From positions 3,383-11,453 of the forward strand of contig DHDR01000005.1 in NCBI GenBank assembly GCA_002399445.1: a stretch of 8,071 nucleotides of DNA, written 5' to 3'. The translations under genes were made by a program, and so were the position numbers. Source of the stretch: Ruminococcaceae bacterium UBA4871 (GTDB taxonomy: Bacteria > Bacillota > Clostridia > Oscillospirales > Acutalibacteraceae). The notes beneath the pieces were generated by a model. The model made no database searches, was not told where the DNA came from, and saw only the letters and a program-made list of their open reading frames with translations. Positions 1-4,867 of the stretch are shown piece after piece (the first letter of the stretch is position 1; the number at the start of each line of letters is the position of its first letter).

Positions 1-638
1 TCCATAACAACAACACGGTCTGCGACTTCGCGGGCAAACCCCATTTCATGGGTCACAATGACCATCGTCATGCCATCCATAGCAAGCTTTTTCATAACCT
101 GTAGGACCTCTCCAATTAATTCAGGGTCCAAAGCTGATGTCGGCTCATCAAACAGGATGTATTTTGGATTCATGGCTAAAGCCCTTGCAATTGCGATTCG
201 CTGTTTTTGACCACCGGAAAGTTCGCTTGGATAAGCCTTTGCCTTATCGGAAAGCCCGACTTTAGCAAGTAAGGTACTTACCATTTCGTCCATTTCTGCA
301 TGGGTAAGCTTTTTATTGCTGCGCTTTGGGCCCAAAGTAATGTTGTCATATACATTGAGGTGTGGAAAAAGATTGAAATGCTGGAACACCATGCTCATTT
401 CCTTACGAATCGCATGAATATTCTTGGAGTTTACTTCTTTCCCCCCTACATATACACTGCCTTCATCTGCCTTTTCTAATCGGTTAAGACACCTTAAAAA
501 CGTGCTTTTCCCAGCACCGCTGGGACCGATAATGGCGACTACTTCACCATCATGTACATCCATACTGATGCCTTTTAATATTTCTTTTCCATTGAATGAT
601 TTGTGAATGTTCTTTGCAGATATTACCGTTTCTGTCAT
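1..638 (-). CDS. Polar amino acid ABC transporter, ATP-binding subunit (partial, C-terminus off window)
   Basis: This is the ATPase that powers uptake of a polar amino acid through a membrane permease; it acts on the cytoplasmic face. About 212 residues are visible and the C-terminus lies beyond the window edge. The motifs come in canonical order: Walker A GPSGAGKST at residues 38-46, Q-loop FQH at 85-87, signature LSGGQ at 140-144, Walker B ILFDEP at 161-166, D-loop SALD and switch histidine VTHE at 195-198. The sequence is of the GlnQ/HisP/ArtM type; the substrate cannot be told. The ATG at 638 overlaps the TGA of the upstream permease as ATGA, and an AAAGGAG ribosome site lies seven bases before it inside the permease, so the two are translationally coupled. 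The visible part is intact, although the permease upstream is broken. Confidence 0.95.
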   Translation of the reverse strand, partial: MTETVISAKNIHKSFNGKEILKGISMDVHDGEVVAIIGPSGAGKSTFLRCLNRLEKADEGSVYVGGKEVNSKNIHAIRKEMSMVFQHFNLFPHLNVYDNITLGPKRSNKKLTHAEMDEMVSTLLAKVGLSDKAKAYPSELSGGQKQRIAIARALAMNPKYILFDEPTSALDPELIGEVLQVMKKLAMDGMTMVIVTHEMGFAREVADRVVVM

Positions 639-961
639 GAGTGAGCTCTCCTTTTTTCCAGTTTTGTTACAAATAATGACATTGGATAACTGATAGCAAA
701 GAAAATAAGTGCAATGATTAGATAAGTCTGCATTGGCAGCGATGTCTGATTGATAATGATTTTTGATTGTTTAACGATATCGTTGCAACCGACTAGGGAA
801 ACAATGCTGGTATCCTTTATTGCACCAATATAAAATCCCATCACAGTCGGAAGGAAAATACGGAATGCCTGTGGGAAAATAATGAACCGCATGATATCGA
901 AGCCATTCATTCCCACGCAATAGCCAGCTTCCCATTGCCCTTTCGGAATCGATTCGATTCC
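635..961 (-). pseudogene. Polar amino acid ABC transporter permease, 5'-truncated
   Basis: This is the C-terminal half of a HisM/GlnP-type membrane permease, the partner of the ATP-binding subunit it overlaps by four bases. About 108 native residues remain where the family usually has roughly 215-240. The fragment begins inside the EAA loop that contacts the ATPase (GIESIPKGQWEAG), then has FPQAFRIFLPTVMGFYIG and two hydrophobic membrane segments before the basic end KLEKRRAHS. Beyond position 961 the frame runs into sequence that reads, on the other strand, as a serine recombinase. An ATG at 982 keeps the frame open for a few more codons (MPANSHS), but these are antisense recombinase sequence and not family-like. 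The N-terminal half, with the first membrane helices and the promoter, is missing, so the product should not function. The truncation could be real or an assembly chimera. Confidence 0.85.
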
Positions 962-962
962 G
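944..962. repeat. 19-bp perfect palindrome at the permease/recombinase junction
   Basis: The sequence cggaatcgattcgattccg has two perfect 9-bp arms (944-952 and 954-962) around a single central base. All but the last base or so is native permease coding sequence (codons for GIESIP), so the palindrome was probably present before the join. Recombinase-like sequence begins at its right edge. Confidence 0.8.
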
Positions 963-1181
963 GAGTGGGAGTTCGCAGGCATCTACGCCGACGACGGCAT
1001 CTCCGGCACGAACACCAAGAAGCGGAATGAATTCAACCGGATGATTGACGACTGCATGGCTGGAAACATCGATATGATTATCACAAAATCCATCAGCCGG
1101 TTTGCCCGAAACACGCTGGACTGCCTGAAATACATCCGGCAGCTCAAGGAGAAAAACATTCCGGTCTACTTCGAAAAGGAG
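960..1181 (+). pseudogene. Serine recombinase (resolvase/invertase N-terminal domain), truncated at both ends
   Basis: About 74 residues of a site-specific serine recombinase of the kind carried by Firmicute integrative elements. Visible family sequence runs from PEWEFAGIYADDGISGTNTKKR through MIITKSISRFARNTLDCL to LKEKNIPVYFEKE. It includes the SRFARN stretch of the catalytic domain and the GISGT region. The first roughly 50 residues, which carry the nucleophilic serine, are absent, as is everything after the FEKE motif, where relatives normally continue with a long DNA-binding region. From 1182 the frame continues to a stop at 1284-1286 but reads as unrelated sequence. The ATG at 1041 is an internal family methionine, not a convincing start. 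Base composition is visibly GC-richer than both flanks, which suggests foreign origin. It cannot encode an active enzyme. Confidence 0.85.
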
Positions 1182-1298
1182 TATATAAGAATAGGCAGAA
1201 ATCCTTTATTTTCAAGGCTTCCTGCCTTTTTCTATGCCATTTTGTCGCTTGTTTGTCGCTTAAATCTACCGTATGTTATCGAATGATAATGAATGATA
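1182..1298. other. Short intergenic mosaic segment with direct and inverted repeats
   Basis: No gene is seen here. It separates the recombinase remnant from the stop codon of the methyltransferase. It contains a direct repeat, tttgtcgctt, at 1241-1250 and 1252-1261, one base apart. It also holds an imperfect stem (1193-1227) described separately. It may be the scar of an element end, but nothing proves that. Confidence 0.5.
1193..1231 (+). terminator. Weak possible terminator (plus direction)
   Basis: aggcag at 1193-1198 pairs with ctgcct at 1222-1227. Two further A-T pairs are possible past a one-base bulge, the loop is long, and five T residues follow. The T run lies on the plus side only, so it would not serve the methyltransferase transcript arriving from the right. 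The stem is short and the assignment is weak. Confidence 0.3.
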
Positions 1299-2246
1299 TT
1301 ATGAATCTGTACCCGTTGCCAAAAAATCAAACAAATTCATTTGTCCTGATTCTTCCATTTTAGTTTCATATTTTTCGCGAACTTCTTGCATAAAATCCTC
1401 AACCGCGTCAGGATGATTTTTGAGAAACCATTCAACATGGTTCTTAATATATTCTTCTCTTACCTGTGCATCATTCAAGTCGTTAGGAACACGTTTCATC
1501 CTTTCATCAATGCTATCAAACCCTTCAAATTTTTCTGCAAGGCGTTCTTTTGTCATTTCAATATATTCAGGGTTAATATCTATGCCTATCCCTTTTCGCC
1601 CAGTTTGCTGGCACACCCTCAAAGCTGTTCCACTTCCTACAAATGGGTCAAGGACAGTATCACCCGGGTCTGAAGAAGCTAATATCATTCTTTCAAAAAG
1701 GCCTTCCGGTTTTTGTGTGGGGTGTTTTTTCCGATTTTTATTACAATAGTGCATATGAGAAAACTCCCAAACGTTACCCGGATTTGCCCCACGCATATTA
1801 TTCACAGAGCGATAATATTTTTGCGGTACCCTTACAGCATCTAAGTGAAAAACAAACTTTTTGGGGTGCTTTGTAAACATTAAAATATCATCATGGCGGG
1901 GCGAAAAGCCTTTTGTTTTTCCTATTCCCTGTGTATAAAACCATGTTATCCAAGAATTAAAAGTAAGCCCTAATTCCTGTTCTAAAATCATATAAATATA
2001 CGATATATATCGCATACCCATGAAAACATATATTGTTCCGTCATCCGTTAGAACTCTTTTGGCTTCTTTTAACCATTGACGAGAGAAATCAAGATACTCA
2101 TCAAATTCTAATTTATCCTGATTATTTCCATAATTTTTATTAAGATTATAGGGCGGGTCGGTAGTAATTAAACGTATGCTTTTATCGGGTATTTTCTTCA
2201 ATTCTTCTAATGCATCCCCGCAAATCGTTTTTAATTCTTTATCCAT
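1299..2246 (-). CDS. Type II DNA methyltransferase, beta class (probably adenine-N6)
   Basis: Modification half of the restriction-modification operon: it transfers a methyl group from S-adenosylmethionine to an exocyclic amino group in the recognition site. Of 315 residues, the catalytic motif IV DPPY is at 30-33. The conserved stretch HDDILMFTK is at 118-126, HPTQKP at 175-180, and the AdoMet-binding motif I DPFVGSGT at 200-207. Catalytic motif before AdoMet motif is the beta-class order. DPPY, as opposed to SPPY, favours N6-adenine, though N4-cytosine cannot be excluded. The last 75 residues are an acidic, helical-looking extension ending in QMNLF (302-306), which resembles a beta sliding-clamp-binding pentamer. 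The start codon lies inside the endonuclease gene, overlapping it by 16 bases, with GAGAGG upstream as a modest ribosome site. The recognition sequence is unknown. No strong terminator follows. Confidence 0.93.
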   Translation of the reverse strand: MDKELKTICGDALEELKKIPDKSIRLITTDPPYNLNKNYGNNQDKLEFDEYLDFSRQWLKEAKRVLTDDGTIYVFMGMRYISYIYMILEQELGLTFNSWITWFYTQGIGKTKGFSPRHDDILMFTKHPKKFVFHLDAVRVPQKYYRSVNNMRGANPGNVWEFSHMHYCNKNRKKHPTQKPEGLFERMILASSDPGDTVLDPFVGSGTALRVCQQTGRKGIGIDINPEYIEMTKERLAEKFEGFDSIDERMKRVPNDLNDAQVREEYIKNHVEWFLKNHPDAVEDFMQEVREKYETKMEESGQMNLFDFLATGTDS

Positions 2247-2995
2247 TGGTTTTTCTTTGCCTCTCTGTAGAAATCCTCAAATGTTCTGCGAGAACTATGT
2301 AAATACTTATGGTCAAGCAACTGACACATTTCCCATGTTGTCCGGTATTGATACGTTACATAGTGAATATCCTTTATCTGAATTTGTCCTGTTCCGAGTG
2401 CCGGATTATAATTTATGTCAGCATCACTAATAAATTTCAAATCATACGCATTATAGTCAACAACTTCCATAATGCCATCTACAAGACCCGTTTCTCTATT
2501 TCGTTCAGAGTACACGCGGTGCTTTATGGAGAGAATGATGAACATAAAATCAGGGTCTTTAACGTAGGCTGTTCTGATTCGTGAAAAAGACGTTATATTG
2601 GGACCCTTGCCACTATTGGGAATATCATTTGCAGTTGCTTTAACATCAACATTCCCGGTTAAAACAGAGTTACCTTTTCGAAATTGCAAAACAATATCGG
2701 CCATTCCAAGGCGTTCTTGTGCTTCGACATTTATCAAATTATAAATATTATTTTGATTGTCTCTTATTCCTGCAAAAACTTCACCGGCCCACGCTTCGAT
2801 CATAGGCCCTGCAATTTTATTTATATTTTCTAGTGGAAGGCCCATTCGTAAATTTGTGTTCATAACGATTTTATTATCGTTTGCTGCTTTTCGCTCATCC
2901 AAAATAGCAGTAATTTGTTGAATTACAAAGGCAGAATCCTCGCGATAGGTAGGTGATTCTTGGGGTATTTTAAAAATCAAATCATCATACGTCAT
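2231..2995 (-). CDS. Putative type II restriction endonuclease (PD-(D/E)XK-like)
   Basis: A 254-residue protein between a regulator and a methyltransferase, and most economically the cognate restriction endonuclease. I do not recognise a named family. The best catalytic candidate is an Asp-x(n)-Asp-x-Lys arrangement: D100 in GMADIVLQF, then a short turn, then D117-V-K119 in NVDVKAT. This fits the metal-binding core of PD-(D/E)XK nucleases. E72 (WAGEVF) lies in a preceding helix and could complete the site. The rest is rich in aromatic and charged residues with no membrane segment. I chose the ATG at 2995 because AAAGGA lies 11 bases upstream; the frame is open to an ATG at 3043, but that would run far into the regulator gene. 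The gene overlaps the regulator by 11 bases and the methyltransferase by 16. Function is inferred from context plus the motif. Confidence 0.8.
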   Translation of the reverse strand: MTYDDLIFKIPQESPTYREDSAFVIQQITAILDERKAANDNKIVMNTNLRMGLPLENINKIAGPMIEAWAGEVFAGIRDNQNNIYNLINVEAQERLGMADIVLQFRKGNSVLTGNVDVKATANDIPNSGKGPNITSFSRIRTAYVKDPDFMFIILSIKHRVYSERNRETGLVDGIMEVVDYNAYDLKFISDADINYNPALGTGQIQIKDIHYVTYQYRTTWEMCQLLDHKYLHSSRRTFEDFYREAKKNQWIKN

Positions 2996-3215
2996 GGTTG
3001 CATTTGTCCTTTCTTTTACTATGTATTTCAACAATATCATCAAGCCCGCAGTGCAGAGCGGTAGCGACTTTCGCTAAACTGTCCATTGCGACGACTTCAT
3101 CTTTTCCCATTTTGGCAAGTATGTTCGTGCTGATACCTGCCGCCTTGCGCATCTGTGTTCGTGTCATATGCTTATCAATCAGCAGTTTCCACAACTTGTT
3201 ATAGCTGTATGTCAT
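2985..3215 (-). CDS. Cro/CI-type HTH regulator (YozG-like), likely controller of the R-M operon
   Basis: A 76-residue single-domain DNA-binding protein. The helix-turn-helix spans roughly residues 18-38 (MTRTQMRKAAGISTNILAKMGK), followed by the stabilising helices MDSLAKVATALHCGLDDIVEI. This layout matches the small Xre/Cro family (HTH_26-like) common in Firmicutes, often near restriction genes. GAGG lies eight bases before the ATG and is a good ribosome site. Its TGA lies inside the endonuclease gene (11-base overlap), so the two are co-transcribed. A first gene of this size in front of an endonuclease and methyltransferase suggests a C-protein-like role delaying nuclease expression until modification is complete. 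That role is inferred; it does not obviously belong to the best-studied C-protein families. Confidence 0.85.
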   Translation of the reverse strand: MTYSYNKLWKLLIDKHMTRTQMRKAAGISTNILAKMGKDEVVAMDSLAKVATALHCGLDDIVEIHSKRKDKCNHDV

Positions 3216-3230
3216 GCGCTTACCTCGCTG

Positions 3231-3254
3231 AATTTATACATAAAATCATAAATT
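3231..3254. promoter_or_regulatory. Candidate operator for the R-M regulator
   Basis: Inverted repeat aatttat (3231-3237) / ataaatt (3248-3254) with a 10-base spacer. It covers the predicted transcription start just downstream of the -10 box of the restriction operon, a good place for autorepression. The DNA is AT-rich, so chance symmetry is possible. Confidence 0.35.
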
Positions 3255-3256
3255 AT

Positions 3257-3285
3257 AGTATAGCAGAAAGCAGCACTTGTTTCAA
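3257..3285 (-). promoter_or_regulatory. Promoter of the restriction-modification operon
   Basis: On the minus strand TTGAAA (3280-3285) and TATACT (3257-3262) are separated by exactly 17 bases. An overlapping TATAAT (3252-3257) is an alternative -10. The predicted start near 3250 leaves a leader of about 35 nt before the regulator ATG. Confidence 0.7.
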
Positions 3286-3335
3286 TCATTTATCATGCTT
3301 CTGTGATACGCTTTTATTTTTGCAATTAGAGAATG

Positions 3336-3361
3336 AAAAAGGCTATCCAAGTTGGATAGCC
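3336..3361 (-). terminator. Rho-independent terminator (minus direction)
   Basis: A perfect 9-bp stem, ggctatcca / tggatagcc (3341-3349 and 3353-3361), with a three-base loop. On the minus strand it is followed by five T residues (3340-3336). It would stop transcripts coming from the tRNA side before they reach the restriction operon. Confidence 0.8.
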
Positions 3362-3437
3362 TAAAAGTCCGTTATGATTCGATAATTATTATCCATTTCC
3401 ATTATAGATAGGTTTAAACTTATCTCTTGATATTGTC

Positions 3438-3484
3438 AAACAGCCTGCACCACTCTTTTGACAGAGAAAAGTGCAGGCTGTTTT
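3438..3484. terminator. Long stem-loop, probable terminator
   Basis: 13-bp perfect stem: 3438-3450 pairs with 3471-3483 (aaacagcctgcac / gtgcaggctgttt), with a 20-base loop that can pair weakly further. The T stretch is short on both sides (four on plus, three on minus), so direction is uncertain. Confidence 0.6.
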
Positions 3485-3576
3485 CTCGGCAAACATTTTT
3501 GTTATACCGGCATTATCACAAAACCGTTATGATAAACGAATATGCTTCATTTTCAATAAGCACATTCTTTTATAAT

Positions 3577-3610
3577 AACAAGGCAAGCTGTTTACACAAC
3601 TTGCCTTGTT
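3577..3610 (-). terminator. Stem-loop just downstream of tRNA-Val
   Basis: 11-bp perfect stem, aacaaggcaag (3577-3587) / cttgccttgtt (3600-3610), with a 12-base loop. It begins ten bases past the CCA end of the tRNA. The T tract after it on the minus strand is poor (attataaaag), so it may act as a 3'-processing barrier as much as a terminator. Confidence 0.6.
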
Positions 3611-3619
3611 ATCAGTTTT

Positions 3620-3696
3620 TGGTGGACGTTACAGGACTCGAACCTGTGACCTTCCGCACGTCAAGCGGATGCTCTAGCCAGCTGAGCTAAACGTCC
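3620..3696 (-). tRNA. tRNA-Val (anticodon GAC)
   Basis: A full 77-nt cloverleaf on the minus strand. The acceptor stem is GGACGTT/AACGTCC with an encoded CCA end. The D stem is GCTC/GAGC. The anticodon stem TCCGC/GCGGA holds the loop TTGACGT, so the anticodon is GAC, reading GUC valine codons. The T arm is ACAGG-TTCGAGT-CCTGT. All stems pair perfectly. It is transcribed alone from a consensus-like promoter. Confidence 0.96.
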
Positions 3697-3725
3697 ATTT
3701 GTCTTTTCATGAACAACGCTTAACT

Positions 3726-3754
3726 ATTATACCGCGATGTTTCAATAAAATCAA
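3726..3754 (-). promoter_or_regulatory. Promoter of tRNA-Val
   Basis: Minus-strand TTGATT (3749-3754), a 17-base spacer and a perfect TATAAT (3726-3731). The -10 box is 30 bases before the mature tRNA 5' end. It is divergent from the phospholipase promoter, and the two -35 boxes are 32 bases apart. Confidence 0.8.
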
Positions 3755-3786
3755 GTTTTTTTGAAAAAAATGTCTTTTTTCGTACA

Positions 3787-3815
3787 TTGCATTTTTTTAT
3801 CACTTCTTTTATAAT
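3787..3815 (+). promoter_or_regulatory. Promoter of the patatin-like gene
   Basis: TTGCAT (3787-3792), 17-base T-rich spacer, TATAAT (3810-3815). The predicted start near 3822 gives a leader of about 25 nt containing the GGAAGGGG ribosome site. Confidence 0.75.
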
Positions 3816-3845
3816 AAAAGGGCAGGGTAGGAAGGGGTTAATATT

Positions 3846-4700
3846 ATGTCAGTTGGCTTAGTTCTAGAAGGCGGCGGAATGCGCGGGGCATATACAGCAG
3901 GGGTGCTGGACGAATTTATGAAACATGAAATTTATTTTCCTGCTGTTTATGCAGTTTCTGCAGGGGCATGCTGTGCTCTTAGCTACCTTTCGGGACAGTA
4001 TGAACGGAATAAGAATATTTTTTACAACTATGTTTCCGATAAACGGTATGTTAGCGTTCATAACCTGCGAAAAAATGGATCGCTATTTGGGTTTGACTTT
4101 ATTTTTGGAACACTTTTCTATGATCTGGTGCCATTTGATGCACATGCTTTTCGAAGCTCTAAGATCCATTTAATGGTCGGTGCGACTGACTTGAAAACAG
4201 GCCGTGCTGCCTATTTTGGTAAGGAAGAAATGGATGAGCATTTTCTTCCGGTGCAAGCTTCCAGCTCACTGCCGTTTTTATCCAATATTATTAAAATTAA
4301 TAACCGGCCTTATTTAGACGGCGGGATTTCCGCGCCAATTCCATATGAGCGTTCTCTGCTGGATGGAAATGGGAAAAATGTGGTGGTGCTTACCCGTGAC
4401 CGATCATTCCGAAAACGTTCTGCTCCAAGCTATCCGCATTCTTTTATCAATGTCCGTTACCGGGAGTATCCGGCTTTTGTGCGGGCACTGCTGTCACAGT
4501 CAGATCTTTATAATGGGGAGCTGGACTTTATCTCTCGGCAGGAACAGGCGGGTACGATGGTTGTTATCCGTCCGAGCCAGCCGATTGATATCAGCCGTTA
4601 TGAGAAGAACCAAGAAACGCTTATGCGACTGTACCAGATGGGCAGGCAGGATACACAGGCTAAGCTGACGGAAATACAGAAACTTTTAAAAAGTGATTGA
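3846..4700 (+). CDS. Patatin-like phospholipase family protein (YjjU-like)
   Basis: Predicted cytoplasmic lipid acyl hydrolase of 284 residues using a Ser-Asp dyad. The oxyanion-hole loop is EGGGMRGAYTAG at residues 8-19. The nucleophile elbow is AVSAG at 36-40 with S38, and the dyad aspartate lies in LDGG with D158. The C-terminal LYQMGRQDTQAKL region is typical of the YjjU branch. The elbow deviates from GxSxG because its first glycine is alanine, a small change that need not abolish activity. There is no signal peptide or membrane segment. The ATG at 3846 follows GGAAGGGG by eight bases. The gene has its own promoter and a strong terminator, so it is a one-gene transcript. Its natural substrate is unknown; membrane phospholipid or lysophospholipid is the family expectation. 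Confidence 0.93.
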   Translation: MSVGLVLEGGGMRGAYTAGVLDEFMKHEIYFPAVYAVSAGACCALSYLSGQYERNKNIFYNYVSDKRYVSVHNLRKNGSLFGFDFIFGTLFYDLVPFDAHAFRSSKIHLMVGATDLKTGRAAYFGKEEMDEHFLPVQASSSLPFLSNIIKINNRPYLDGGISAPIPYERSLLDGNGKNVVVLTRDRSFRKRSAPSYPHSFINVRYREYPAFVRALLSQSDLYNGELDFISRQEQAGTMVVIRPSQPIDISRYEKNQETLMRLYQMGRQDTQAKLTEIQKLLKSD

Positions 4701-4706
4701 ATTATG

Positions 4707-4747
4707 TGGCCTTACTCAAAATTTGTAAGTGAGTAAGGCCATTTTTT
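4707..4747 (+). terminator. Rho-independent terminator of the patatin-like gene
   Basis: 11-bp stem, tggccttactc (4707-4717) / gagtaaggcca (4731-4741), followed by TTTTTT. It lies seven bases after the stop codon. Confidence 0.9.
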
Positions 4748-4789
4748 AAATGATTCATTCATGAATCGTACACTGCTGAATTTCTATAT

Positions 4790-4823
4790 ACAACAAAAAG
4801 TCCAAGCTCTTGGCTGGACTTTT
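4790..4823 (-). terminator. Terminator of the acyltransferase/cohesin-like operon
   Basis: Stem aaaagtcca (4796-4804) / tggactttt (4815-4823), with a possible inner ccaag/ttgg pairing, followed on the minus strand by a T-rich tail (TTTTTGTTG). It lies 45 bases past the stop of the cohesin-like gene and is convergent with the phospholipase terminator. Confidence 0.75.
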
Positions 4824-4867
4824 CCAATTTTTTATTACGGCCAAACGGCCAATGTACCGGCAGATAT

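Noticed and set aside
962..982. ATG at 982 as a start of a short permease
   Set aside because: The codons between 982 and 962 are antisense recombinase sequence, so this is a chance start on a truncated gene.
1386..1876. Plus-strand open frames inside the methyltransferase
   Set aside because: They are antisense to a clear gene and show no family resemblance or ribosome sites.
2996..3043. Longer endonuclease start at ATG 3043
   Set aside because: It would overlap the regulator gene by 59 bases and lacks a good ribosome site. The ATG at 2995 has AAAGGA at 11 bases.
3427..3690. Plus-strand open frame across the stem-loops and tRNA
   Set aside because: Its C-terminal part is the antisense of tRNA-Val, a common false gene.
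3620..3696. tRNA-Val 3' end as the attachment site of an island carrying the R-M operon
   Set aside because: I found no second copy of the tRNA 3' end near 960-1300, and the tRNA has a native-looking downstream stem-loop.
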